Positions 26,151-34,595 of a stretch of 64,000 nucleotides of DNA are shown here, in pieces. Origin of the DNA: Candidatus Uhrbacteria bacterium. GTDB taxonomy: Bacteria > Patescibacteriota > Patescibacteriia > 2-12-FULL-60-25. The position numbers and the translations under genes are program-made. Below the pieces are notes generated by a model, which was not told the origin of the DNA, did no database searches, and saw only the letters and a program-made list of their open reading frames with translations. The stretch lies in NCBI GenBank assembly GCA_003576745.1, contig QEVR01000001.1, forward strand, positions 186,001 to 250,000, read 5' to 3'. Within the stretch, counting starts at the first letter, position 1, and every line of letters starts with the position of its first letter.

Positions 26151-26174
26151 GCGCTCCGGCCGAAGCCGGAGCGC
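26151..26174 (+). terminator. strong hairpin after the TrmB gene, probable terminator
   Basis: A perfect 10-bp GC stem (GCGCTCCGGC/GCCGGAGCGC) with CGAA loop, starting 1 bp after the stop. It lacks a T run, so termination is likely but not certain. Confidence 0.55.
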
Positions 26175-26530
26175 GTTGGAGGGCGTCCCGATGGGATCGG
26201 GACGCATGCAGGCAGGAAGTCAGGCCGCGCCGACGGAAAAGCGTCGTGCTACATGTTGGCCTGGACACCAAACCTGATACGTATAAAGGCCCATGCATCC
26301 GCCTGGACCGACGCGCAAAATGCGCGGCCACATGGCGATGGCAGGGGTTTGCGTGGGTGAGAAAGACCGGGAGTACCGCGAGGCATGATGACGCGCGGAG
26401 TCCGGCCGTACGATTGAGCCCGTAAGGCCCATGGCGTTCCCTTTCTGCTCCTCTCTGGGCCTCCTTCGGGGAGGCGCCGCTTATCGTCGTGTAGGTTCGA
26501 TAAGTCTTGGAAATATCCAAGGTTGCATCA
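26175..26530. other. hairpin-rich intergenic region, unassigned
   Basis: No convincing gene in about 350 bp. On the plus strand four clean hairpins occur: GTCCCGAT/ATCGGGAC near 26185, GCCTCC-ttcg-GGGAGGC near 26460, CTTATCG/CGATAAG near 26482-26507 and CTTGGA/TCCAAG near 26508-26523. This density suggests a structured RNA. A 70-codon open frame on the minus strand (26432-26220, preceded by aaaggga) is an alternative reading but matches no family I know. The region from 26540 to 26695 is AT-rich and would act as an upstream element for the next promoter. Confidence 0.4.
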
Positions 26531-26697
26531 GAGACTATTTCGGCGTACGCCTATTTTAATCATAACATGAACTTTTGGCTGAATTCTGTGGATAGATAGA
26601 CAATCGTATATGTTTTTTCCTCCTGTGCGGTAAGAAAGACATTTTTTGGCTCAATAGAGAGTCATTTTAAGATTTTCAGATAGGCTGTCTAGTACCC

Positions 26698-26726
26698 TTG
26701 ACAAAATGCGGCTTTTCTGCTATATT
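26698..26726 (+). promoter_or_regulatory. strong sigma70-type promoter for the Gly-rich lipoprotein gene
   Basis: Consensus TTGACA (26698-26703), 17-bp spacer, TGcTATATT -10 (26721-26726) and AT-rich upstream DNA. It predicts a leader of about 115 nt with a ribosome binding site (agaggaag) before ATG 26848. Confidence 0.8.
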
Positions 26727-26847
26727 TTTCGGTTCATCTTTTGCGCGAATCGCGTGAAATGGGCCGGCCCTGGATACCCCGGGTCGTGAGGAGAGATCTT
26801 TTGACATTAGCCCGCGGAAGAGACCGCGGAGAAAGACAGAGGAAGCA

Positions 26848-28518
26848 ATGAAGACGATGGCTATCGTTGCCTTTGCCGTACTCGCCGCGGTCCAGACGGG
26901 CTGTACCGGGTACGCATTCAATGCTGCGGAGGATGCGCCGGAGGAAACCGGCGGCGCGGCCGGACAGTCTGCTGCAGGCCAAGCCGGCATCCCTTCACTG
27001 GGAGGTATGGGCGGCTTGTCTGCCGGAGGAAGTTCCGGTACCGGCGGTTCGCTGGGCAATCCGCCGCACCCATCCACGGGTGGAACCTCTTCATACGGAG
27101 GAAGCGGCGGTACTCCAGGTTCGGGCGGAACCTCGATCGGCGGTTCATCCGGCATCGGCGGCATTCCGTCCACCGGCGGCGCGAGCGGTTCGTTTGGGAG
27201 CGGCGGCAACTCCGGATCGTATGGCACGGGAGGGACATCGACAGGAGGCTCTTCCAGCGTCGGTGGCAGTTCCGGCTCTCCGTCAACCGGCGGCACCGGA
27301 GGCGCAACTTCCTGCACGCAAGGAAATTGCAGCGGCTGTACGAGCTGCTGGAGCCTGTGTCAGTGCCTCGGATACGACGGTATGTGTCCGCAGCTCTGCG
27401 GCACTTCGTCGACCGGAGGGAGCGGCGGCACGTCTGGTTCGGGAGGAACCACATCAACCGGTGGAAGCGGCGGCAACTCCGGATCTTCTGGCTCTGGCGG
27501 TACGTCGACCGGCGGAGTCTCCGGTACGGGCGGGAGCGGAGGATCGAGCGCGACGGCAAAGAAGCTCTCGATCATCTTCGATACGGCTTCGGCCATGTCG
27601 AACTTTTTGTTCACGCACATGTCGGACGCGGGAGGATTTTTCTTCCCCGGCCAGGCATGCGAGGGAACGGGGAGTACCCGCATCTGTTCGGTGGAGATCG
27701 AGCCCTCCTTCCGTTGGGACTTTTGGGCCTATACGGGCGCTACAGGCGACAGCCAGTGGAGTCCGGGCCTCGACTGGAACACCAATGCCTGTAAGTCCTT
27801 CGCGGCCGTGCAGGTAAAGGAAGGTTCCGCAGAGGTCCCGTTCCGGATGGAGAAGGTTGGCAGCGGCTGTCACTTCGTCATCGAGTACGGGGCTTCAAAC
27901 ACCTCGGATTCGGATGGCGACGGCTCGCCGGACTCTTCGGACTGCAAACCGCACAATCCCTCCGCTCTTCCGGGTGGCAAGGAAATCTGCGGGAATGGTC
28001 TCGACGAGGATTGCTCTGGCGGCGACGCGTTCTGCGGTGGCGGCTCGAGCGGTTCCGGCGGTACGGGTGGCACAGGCGGTACGGGTGGCAGCGGAGGAAG
28101 CGGCGGCGGGAGCAGTCTCACCGACATGACCTTCGATGTCTTCGGCCAAAGCGGGAGCGGAACCTTCATGGCCATCGCGCCCGTATTCAGTAGCACCGGC
28201 TGTTCGTCGCAATCCCTCAAAGATCCCGTGTCGAACAGCTGGGTCGGCGCCGCACGATGCCAGCTCAAGGTGGACCGGAGCCAGAATCTGGAATTCAATG
28301 TCCAGGTGAACAACACATGGGCCACCGGGTACAGCACGCCGGGAACCTGTCAGAAGTATCTCCGCGTGTATGCGTGGACGAACTTCTGCTCGGACAGCAA
28401 TCAGACCGGCTGCTATCCCGCCGCCGACTATGACGATTCATCGTCAACGTCCTTCCCCCAGCAAATGTGGCACGCTTACGCGAACAATACGTGCCATATC
28501 TTCCTTCCGAAGCTCTGA
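26848..28518 (+). CDS. Gly/Ser/Thr-rich lipoprotein with MopE-like metal-binding segment
   Basis: A 556-residue lipoprotein (lipobox AVQTGC). Residues about 30-225 are a low-complexity Gly/Ser/Thr region with GGTSTGGSSG-type repeats and a Cys cluster near residue 155. A globular domain follows (AKKLSIIFDTASAMSNFLF ... WDFWAYTGATGDS). Next come a calcium/metal-binding stretch (DSDGDGSPDSSDCKP, CGNGLDEDCSGGD), another Gly linker, and a C-terminal Cys-rich domain. This architecture is typical of myxobacterial surface lipoproteins. GC and codon choice differ from the neighbours, and it has a normal Shine-Dalgarno site. Transfer from a deltaproteobacterial source is inference. Confidence 0.8.
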   Translation: MKTMAIVAFAVLAAVQTGCTGYAFNAAEDAPEETGGAAGQSAAGQAGIPSLGGMGGLSAGGSSGTGGSLGNPPHPSTGGTSSYGGSGGTPGSGGTSIGGSSGIGGIPSTGGASGSFGSGGNSGSYGTGGTSTGGSSSVGGSSGSPSTGGTGGATSCTQGNCSGCTSCWSLCQCLGYDGMCPQLCGTSSTGGSGGTSGSGGTTSTGGSGGNSGSSGSGGTSTGGVSGTGGSGGSSATAKKLSIIFDTASAMSNFLFTHMSDAGGFFFPGQACEGTGSTRICSVEIEPSFRWDFWAYTGATGDSQWSPGLDWNTNACKSFAAVQVKEGSAEVPFRMEKVGSGCHFVIEYGASNTSDSDGDGSPDSSDCKPHNPSALPGGKEICGNGLDEDCSGGDAFCGGGSSGSGGTGGTGGTGGSGGSGGGSSLTDMTFDVFGQSGSGTFMAIAPVFSSTGCSSQSLKDPVSNSWVGAARCQLKVDRSQNLEFNVQVNNTWATGYSTPGTCQKYLRVYAWTNFCSDSNQTGCYPAADYDDSSSTSFPQQMWHAYANNTCHIFLPKL

Positions 28519-28535
28519 AGAACTCGTTCGCACTC

Positions 28536-28583
28536 GCCCCCGCATTCCAAGGATTCATCCAAGGAGTGTCGGGGGCTTTGCTT
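28536..28583 (+). terminator. intrinsic terminator
   Basis: GCCCCCG-cattcc pairs with ggagtgt-CGGGGGC across a loop of about 14 nt, followed by tttgcttt. It lies 18 bp after the stop. Confidence 0.7.
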
Positions 28584-28620
28584 TGGGGAAAGTAATTCGC
28601 TTTTGATGTTAGCAAAATGG

Positions 28621-28797
28621 AACAGGGCAAAGGGCTAAGGGAACGGGGTTCGGGAGAATTATGCCCCCTACGCAACTATGTCCTACAGGGCGCGGCATGC
28701 CGCGCCCCTACATCCTACTCCCCACACTCCCTATTCCGCATCCTACGCACCACGTCCTACGTACTTTTCGCATCCCGCATGGCTCAAGGCTCACGGT
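28621..28797. repeat. heptanucleotide tract B with palindromic centre
   Basis: Five in-register units at 28621-28655 (for example aacaggg, caaaggg). Then a stretch of about 40 bp that is the inverted counterpart of 4142-4181. Then a perfect 20-bp palindrome (28688-28707, centre gcggcatgccgc). Then 13 in-register units at 28707-28797 (for example cctacat, cctactc). It fills most of the gap between the two high-GC lipoprotein genes. Confidence 0.85.
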
Positions 28798-28940
28798 CCA
28801 TAAATTGCTGTCCAACATACTTTACATATCAAACATGATTTTTTGCTCTGTCCAGCTGTTTCGGGAACAATTCAATTTCTTGGTCATATAATGTGCTGCG
28901 GATTCATTCCCATCGTTTTTGGCTTATTTGTTGAATACTC

Positions 28941-28969
28941 TTGACAAAAGCCAAAAATAATGATGAACT
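28941..28969 (+). promoter_or_regulatory. possible promoter for the TSP3-repeat lipoprotein
   Basis: Consensus TTGACA at 28941-28946 in the same ttgacaaaa context as the promoters at 26698 and 39571. The -10 is unclear (TGAACT at 17 bp, or TAATGA at shorter spacing). A perfect TATAAT also occurs at 28887-28892 without a -35. The leader to 29140 would be about 165 nt. Confidence 0.35.
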
Positions 28970-29139
28970 CGCTTCTTACCTTCGTGACCCAAATGTCGCG
29001 GATTTGTATTCAGAAACTCCTTAAGTAGGGACGGGGCGGGGTAAGACGAGCTCGTTCGACAACTTAACCGGTTTGCCATGGTGGCAGGCCGGCTTGACCG
29101 CAACCTTCCAACAGAACTCCAAACCCTCCGGAGGTCCTC

Positions 29140-31836
29140 ATGAGTTCGAACGGAAACCGAGTGGCGGGGCGTGCCTGGAAATGGATGTTCCTTTCCAGCG
29201 TTCTCCTCGCGGCGGCAACGGGCTGTGTGGCCGGCAAAGATGCCGGCGACAATGGCTCCGACACCGCCAGCCGTACCCAGAATCTGGATACGGATGACGA
29301 CGGCATTTTGGACTGTTCGCAGTCCTGGCTGTCCTACGCCGACACGGGTTGCACGCCCGTGGACAACTGTCCCCTGAATCCCAACAACAACCAGCTCGAC
29401 TTCGATCTGGACGGGGACGGGGACGCCTGCGACGCCGATTTGGACGGCGATGGCGTGAACAACTGCGTGGATGGCGCGCTCTACCCGTGCTCGGACACGA
29501 GCTCGGGAAGCGGCCGCACCACGCCGTCGACGGATTTGGACAACTGCATGTTCGTCCCGAACGCAAGCCAGGTGGACACCGACAACGACGGCATGGGCGA
29601 TGCCTGCGATCCCGACAAGGACAATGACGGGATCACAGACGCGGACGACAATTGCCCGACCACCGCCAACCCCAACCAGGCGGACAAGGACAATGACGGA
29701 CAGGGCGACCTGTGTGACTTCGACACCGACAACGACGGCGTGTGCGATCCCGGCAACCCCCAGGTGGGCTGCGTGGGCTCGGACAACTGCCCCACCATTC
29801 CGAACGCCTTTCTCACCTGCGTGCCCGGCGACCCCAATCAAGGGGATGCCTACTGCGCCATGTTCGGCAGCGGCACCTGCGGCGCCGACAAGCGTTGTAC
29901 CACGCAAATGGACAACGATGCCGACGGCTTGGGCGACGTGTGCGATCCCGACGACGACAATGACGGGGTTCTGGACAGCCAGGACAACTGTCCGCTCGTC
30001 GCGAACGCAAACCAGGCCGACACCAACAAGGACGGCGTGGGCGATGCCTGCTCCGACGACAAGGACGGCGACGGCGTTCTGGATGGCAAGGACAATTGTC
30101 CGCTCGTCGTAAATCCGGGTCAGCAGGACACCAACCACGACGGCGTGGGCGATGCTTGCACCAATGACAAGGACGGCGACGGCATCGCGGACGGGCAGGA
30201 CAACTGTCCGGACGTGGCGAACAACAGCCAGCTCGATTCCGACTCGGACGGCATGGGCAATGCCTGTGACGCCGATGACGACAATGACGGCATCCTCGAC
30301 GTGAACGACAACTGTCCGCTCACGCCCAACCCTTCGCAGGCCGACCTCGACAATGACGGATTGGGTGACGCGTGCGATACGGACGATGACGGTGACGGCG
30401 TGCCCGATGCCACGGACAACTGTCCCTTGGTCGCGAATCCCACGCAGGCGAATGCCGACGGCGATGCCTTCGGCGACGCGTGCGACGACGACAGCGACAA
30501 TGACGGGGTTTGCAACCCCGGCGTCACGAGCTCCAGCCAGTGCACGGGCACGGACAACTGTCCCTTGGTCGCGAATCCCACGCAGTCGAATCTTGACGGC
30601 GATGCTTTCGGCGACGCGTGCGATCCGGATGCCGACGGAGACGGAGCGAACAGCCCCGCTTTTGGCGGCAACGACTGCTGCGACACCGGTCAGGAGTCCG
30701 GGCAGGGTCTGCGCATTTGCAATACCGTGGTGGCCTCGAGCATCAACCCGAGTGCAACCGAGGTGTGCGATTTGCAGGACAATGACTGCGACGGCGTCAT
30801 CGACGACGGCGTAGACGACGACAAGGACGGCTGGGCCGATGCGGCCACCGGCCTTTCGTGCCCGAGCCCCGGCGGCGCCGGCGACTGCAATGACAACGAT
30901 CCGTCCGTGCATCCCACGGCTGGCGAGCTCTGCGACGGCAAGGACAACAACTGCAATGGCTCGGTGGACGAGGGTTGCAGCGGCGGTCCGAGCGCGGAAA
31001 TCTGCGACGGGCTCGACAATGACATGGACGGCTTCGTGGACGAAGGCTTCCCGTGCGTGCAAAACACCACGGGGCTTCCGTGCACGAGCGTCTGCGGCAC
31101 GGCCGGCACCAGGAGCTGCTCCGCGACCTGCACGTTCATGACGTGCATGCCGCCGGCAGAGGCCTGCGCCAACGGCATCGACGATGACTGTGACGGTCTC
31201 GTCGACTGCCTCGACCCGAACTGCGCCGGCTATCCGGGCTGTTCGGGCGGATGCTCCGATTCGGACGGCGACGGGTACTATTTGCAGGCCGGCTGTGGAA
31301 CGCCACAGGACTGCAATGACGGGAACCCGAACGTGAACCCGGGCAAGACCGAGGTGTGCGGCAACGGCATCGACGATGACTGCAACGCTCTCACGAGCGA
31401 TGCATGCAGCGGCAGCGCCAATGTGCATATCAAATACGATGCCACGGGCTCCGGCTCGGCCTTCGCCCTCGCAGGCGGCGGCAACATCCACATCGAAGGC
31501 TGGTATGGGAGTACCCCGTGGGGCACCATCTGCACCGACACCAATGCGGCTCCGCTCGTGTTCGACTGCGACGTGAGTCTGCCGTCGGGCGTGTTCGTGG
31601 AGTTCCAGGTGTTCCTGCAGACCGCGGGCGCGCCGGGCGGGTATTCCTACTGGGGCGACCAGAGCTACACCACATGGGGCGGCAAGGGTTCGCTTCAGGG
31701 TGTGGTCACCGTTACCTCGGGCGGATCTCCGCGCGTGGTTTCGCTCGTGCAGGCGCCTTCGTACAGCAACCCGAATCCGGCAACCACCGGGGAGCCGGGC
31801 GAGCTGCTCACGTACAACGGGCGTTTCACCCCGTAA
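29140..31836 (+). CDS. large lipoprotein with thrombospondin type 3 and MopE-like repeats
   Basis: An 898-residue secreted lipoprotein (signal with AAATGC lipobox near residue 27). Residues about 45-510 contain some ten thrombospondin type 3 calcium-binding repeats of the form DxDxDGxxDxxDNCPxxxNPxQ. Residues about 520-770 carry MopE-type metal-binding repeats (CNDNDPSVHPTAGELCDGKDNNCNGSVDEGC pattern). A C-terminal domain of about 120 residues is unassigned. The protein would be a stiff, calcium-loaded surface stalk or adhesin. It has a good Shine-Dalgarno site (ggaggt, 6 bp before ATG) and high-GC codons unlike the flanking genes. It pairs with the upstream Gly-rich lipoprotein. Confidence 0.88.
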   Translation: MSSNGNRVAGRAWKWMFLSSVLLAAATGCVAGKDAGDNGSDTASRTQNLDTDDDGILDCSQSWLSYADTGCTPVDNCPLNPNNNQLDFDLDGDGDACDADLDGDGVNNCVDGALYPCSDTSSGSGRTTPSTDLDNCMFVPNASQVDTDNDGMGDACDPDKDNDGITDADDNCPTTANPNQADKDNDGQGDLCDFDTDNDGVCDPGNPQVGCVGSDNCPTIPNAFLTCVPGDPNQGDAYCAMFGSGTCGADKRCTTQMDNDADGLGDVCDPDDDNDGVLDSQDNCPLVANANQADTNKDGVGDACSDDKDGDGVLDGKDNCPLVVNPGQQDTNHDGVGDACTNDKDGDGIADGQDNCPDVANNSQLDSDSDGMGNACDADDDNDGILDVNDNCPLTPNPSQADLDNDGLGDACDTDDDGDGVPDATDNCPLVANPTQANADGDAFGDACDDDSDNDGVCNPGVTSSSQCTGTDNCPLVANPTQSNLDGDAFGDACDPDADGDGANSPAFGGNDCCDTGQESGQGLRICNTVVASSINPSATEVCDLQDNDCDGVIDDGVDDDKDGWADAATGLSCPSPGGAGDCNDNDPSVHPTAGELCDGKDNNCNGSVDEGCSGGPSAEICDGLDNDMDGFVDEGFPCVQNTTGLPCTSVCGTAGTRSCSATCTFMTCMPPAEACANGIDDDCDGLVDCLDPNCAGYPGCSGGCSDSDGDGYYLQAGCGTPQDCNDGNPNVNPGKTEVCGNGIDDDCNALTSDACSGSANVHIKYDATGSGSAFALAGGGNIHIEGWYGSTPWGTICTDTNAAPLVFDCDVSLPSGVFVEFQVFLQTAGAPGGYSYWGDQSYTTWGGKGSLQGVVTVTSGGSPRVVSLVQAPSYSNPNPATTGEPGELLTYNGRFTP
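30415..30623 (+). repeat. near-identical internal TSP3 repeat copies
   Basis: The 72-bp blocks 30415-30486 and 30552-30623 within the lipoprotein gene differ at only a few positions, over 30 identical bases in a row included. Other repeats in the gene have diverged further. This points to recent duplication or gene conversion of one repeat. Confidence 0.8.
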
Positions 31837-31900
31837 CGCGGGCGCAATACAGGGCAGGGGAGTCCGGAATGTTCCGGGCTCCCCGCCCGCTCTTTCTCTC

Positions 31901-31932
31901 AAGAGCCGATACATTCGTGTCGGCTCTTTTTT
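31901..31932 (+). terminator. intrinsic terminator
   Basis: Stem AAGAGCCGATAC/GTGTCGGCTCTT with a short loop and TTTTTT. A second GC hairpin (ggggagtccgga/tccgggctcccc, about 31858-31885) lies just upstream. Confidence 0.9.
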
Positions 31933-31992
31933 ATGCCATTTCGCGCGTCGCCAAACATCCTTCGGGCGCATGCGCGTTTCCGCTCTTCCGCA

Positions 31993-32001
31993 TGATACAC
32001 T
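31993..32001 (+). promoter_or_regulatory. extended -10 element
   Basis: TGaTACACT, ending 10 bases before ATG 32012. The hexamer is identical to that upstream of 24221. No clear -35. Confidence 0.5.
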
Positions 32002-32011
32002 TTCCTTACGC

Positions 32012-33475
32012 ATGCATTCTTCGGAACATCAGGCCGTCCATGCAAAAACCCACAGCCTGCAAACGCTCGGCTGGGGAATGTTTGCGATTCTCATTGTCGC
32101 GGCGGTTTTTATTTCATCCGGTATGCCTTTGGGAATCGTCACCATCTTGGGGGGCATTGCGGCGATTCTTTTTGCCTTTACGTATCCGTATGCCGCCTTC
32201 GGGCTTTTTGTGGCGCTTATTCCTTTTTTGGGACTGTTCGTTCACTTGCCGACAGGGTCATTCGCCATCGGCGAACGGGCATTCGGCGGCGCCATCGATG
32301 TGTTGGTGGGAGAGGTCGTCGCCATGGTGCTTATGATCTCATGGGGGCTCAAGGTTCTCTTTCTCTGGGTCAGGCGGCATGACGTAAATTGGAAGCCTTG
32401 GCTGCCGCTCCTTTTGCCAATGTCAGGAATTCTCCTTGCGCATCTTGCGTCGGTATTTTCTTCATTTCAGCCGGATCCCGTTCTTGTTTTGAAATATACG
32501 CTCCGGCCGGTTTTCTGGTCGTATTTGTTGTATGTGGCGCTCACGGTGAATTTTATACGATCTGCGCGGCGCCTGCGCATGGCGCTCGGCATCGCCGCGG
32601 GGACGGGGATATTTATGGCGGTTCTGGGGTTTTTATCGTTCGGTCTTACGGATCAGTCGGGACAGCTCTTGCCCCGTGCGCGCCCTCTTCCCATTTTCGG
32701 CACGCATGCGCTGGGGGAAAATCACAATCTTCTCGCCGAATGGCTGAGCGTCACGATTCCGTTTACTATCGCGCTCATGTATATGGCGCGCGGCCGGGCA
32801 CGGCGTTTGTTGGTGGTCGCGGCGATATTTCAAACGGCCATCGCCCTTCTTACCTTCGCTCGCACCGTGTGGATTGTGCTGTTGTTCGAGGCCGTTCTGC
32901 TCGGCTGGTTTGTGTGGCGTGAACAATTAAAGCGCTACGCTTCCGCCGCGCTCATCGGCCTGTTGCTTCTGTTGCCTCTCGGGATTTCCATGATCGCGTT
33001 TTCGAGCACGCCGCTCGTGCAAAGCTCCACATCCACGCGTCTCATGCTTTCGGAAATCGCGTTTAACACATGGATGCAGAGTCCATGGATCGGGGCGGGG
33101 GCGGGAACCTTCGTGGAACGCGTGGGATCCGCGGCAGTGTTCGTGATTGAATACGGGAATCCGCTCGATTCCCACGGCTGGATACAAAAACTCCTCGCAG
33201 AAGTGGGACTCCTTGGGCTTGCGGCCGTGGCATGGTTCGTGTGGGAAACGGGAATCTTTGTACGCAAAACACTTCCGCGGTTCCGGGCGCGTTCTTCTGA
33301 ATGGAATGTCTTCGTCATTTTAGCCATTGGCGCGGCGGGCGCGCTCGTGTATCAGCTTTTCAACACGAATTACTGGACGGGAAAACTATGGTTCCCGCTC
33401 GGCATTCTCCTCGCCTCGTCCCGCGCGCTTCTGTCGCGCCAAAAACGGCCGGAAGCGGATCCCATTCATGAATAA
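32012..33475 (+). CDS. O-antigen ligase/polymerase family membrane protein (Wzy_C)
   Basis: A 487-residue, multi-pass membrane protein with about 11 helices. The Wzy_C region includes LLTFARTVWIVLLFEAVLLGWFV and the periplasmic loop motif NPLDSHGWIQKLLAEVGLLGLAA, the counterpart of the HNxxLxxxxExGxxG signature of ligases and polymerases. It should join or transfer a lipid-linked glycan at the cell surface. It is the first gene of a run with two overlapping GT4 genes (8-bp overlap with the next). The short promoter-to-ATG distance predicts a nearly leaderless mRNA. Confidence 0.85.
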   Translation: MHSSEHQAVHAKTHSLQTLGWGMFAILIVAAVFISSGMPLGIVTILGGIAAILFAFTYPYAAFGLFVALIPFLGLFVHLPTGSFAIGERAFGGAIDVLVGEVVAMVLMISWGLKVLFLWVRRHDVNWKPWLPLLLPMSGILLAHLASVFSSFQPDPVLVLKYTLRPVFWSYLLYVALTVNFIRSARRLRMALGIAAGTGIFMAVLGFLSFGLTDQSGQLLPRARPLPIFGTHALGENHNLLAEWLSVTIPFTIALMYMARGRARRLLVVAAIFQTAIALLTFARTVWIVLLFEAVLLGWFVWREQLKRYASAALIGLLLLLPLGISMIAFSSTPLVQSSTSTRLMLSEIAFNTWMQSPWIGAGAGTFVERVGSAAVFVIEYGNPLDSHGWIQKLLAEVGLLGLAAVAWFVWETGIFVRKTLPRFRARSSEWNVFVILAIGAAGALVYQLFNTNYWTGKLWFPLGILLASSRALLSRQKRPEADPIHE

Positions 33476-34595
33476 CGCTCCCCTCGTTCTCCATGTTATT
33501 CCCACGCTTCGACGCGGCGGGGCGGAGCGTTTGGCGCTGGAGCTGTGCGCACGCCTGCCGGCATACGGATACCGGACAAAACTGGCCGGCTTGTTCGGCG
33601 GAGGATCGCTCTGGGGGGAAATGCGAGACCGGAACATACGCTGGATCGAGCTCGCGTCTTCGACGCATGCACATCGAGCGGCCCTTCTCCGCCGTCTGTT
33701 GCGAGTCATCTATGCGGATCCGCCGCGGCGTCCCGCCATTGTACATACGCATCTTTTCGGCGGGGACGTGTGGTCTATCGCCGCGAAGTCCATTCATCGC
33801 GTTGGCTGGGGGGCAATCTTCGACGCCTCGTCGCGCATGAAACCGTTTTTTATTTCCACGGCCCATAATATCGATCGCGACGATACATCCGCGCGACGCG
33901 CCGCGCGGCGCTGGGCTGTGCGCCGCATGCACAGGGTCATCGCCATTTCAAAAGACGTCGGACACTATGCGGAGCGCGATCTGGGAGCAGCGCCGTCCCG
34001 CGTGCAGGTGATTCCAAACGGCATTGATGTGGATGCCATACCGCTCCGCCGAGGCATTGCCGCTCCGCATACGCCGCGTTTTTTTATGACGGGCAGACTG
34101 GAGCCCCAAAAGGGCCATGCCATTCTTTTTCGCGCCCTTGCGGATGTTCCACCTCCATGGACTTTGGACATCGCCGGTACGGGATCATTGGAAAGGGATT
34201 TGAAAGAGCTCGCCGAACGGCTCGGCATTTCCTCGCGCATCAGGTTTTTAGGTGAGCGCGACGATATTCCGGCCCTGCTGGGAACGGTGGACGTGTTTCT
34301 GTTCCCTTCGCAATGGGAAGGCATGGGCCTGGCCCTGCTCGAAGCCATGGCAGCGGGCGTGCCTGCGCTCGCCTCGGATCTTCCCTCCATCCGCGAATAC
34401 GCGCCTGCGTCCATGCTCGTGGCCGCGCATGAGCCGTCGGCCTGGACGGCGGCGATTATGCGGGTGATGGCCGATCCGGTTTTGGCCGCCGAAGTAGCGA
34501 TGGAACGTTCGACGGCGATACGCGCCCGCTATACCATTGATCGAATGGTCCGCGCTTATGCCGCGGTATATGATGATATTCTTTCGAACGCATGA
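33468..34595 (+). CDS. GT4 family glycosyltransferase
   Basis: A 375-residue GT-B enzyme: N-terminal VLHVIPTLRRGGAERLALELCARL, the mid-domain VIAISKDVGHYAERDLGAAPSRVQVIPNGIDVD, then FFMTGRLEPQKGHAILFRAL and the donor-site SQWEGMGLALLEAMAAGVPALASDLPSIRE. Unlike most GT4 proteins the linker after the two-domain junction is short and clean. ATG 33468 overlaps the ligase gene and the stop overlaps the next GT4 start, so the three are one operon. Confidence 0.9.
   Translation: MNNAPLVLHVIPTLRRGGAERLALELCARLPAYGYRTKLAGLFGGGSLWGEMRDRNIRWIELASSTHAHRAALLRRLLRVIYADPPRRPAIVHTHLFGGDVWSIAAKSIHRVGWGAIFDASSRMKPFFISTAHNIDRDDTSARRAARRWAVRRMHRVIAISKDVGHYAERDLGAAPSRVQVIPNGIDVDAIPLRRGIAAPHTPRFFMTGRLEPQKGHAILFRALADVPPPWTLDIAGTGSLERDLKELAERLGISSRIRFLGERDDIPALLGTVDVFLFPSQWEGMGLALLEAMAAGVPALASDLPSIREYAPASMLVAAHEPSAWTAAIMRVMADPVLAAEVAMERSTAIRARYTIDRMVRAYAAVYDDILSNA

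Noticed and set aside
26220-26432. A 70-codon ORF on the minus strand in the hairpin-rich region
   Set aside because: A weak aaaggga precedes the start, but the product matches no family, and the overlapping hairpins explain the region at least as well. Kept as an alternative, not as a gene.
26500-26515. gtaggttcgataag as a tRNA T-arm
   Set aside because: No acceptor, D or anticodon arm can be drawn around it; it forms a simple hairpin cttatcg/cgataag.
26175-26530. RNase P RNA, tmRNA or SRP RNA
   Set aside because: The expected conserved words (for example the gaggaaagtcc and acagaa cores of RNase P RNA, or the TpsiC arm of tmRNA) were not found on either strand.
28924-32013. A 1029-codon open frame on the minus strand opposite the TSP3-repeat lipoprotein gene
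   Set aside because: It is a shadow of the repetitive GC-rich coding sequence on the plus strand. Its translation is low-complexity Val/Ala/Arg/His with no recognisable domain, it has no ribosome binding site, and it covers a terminator.
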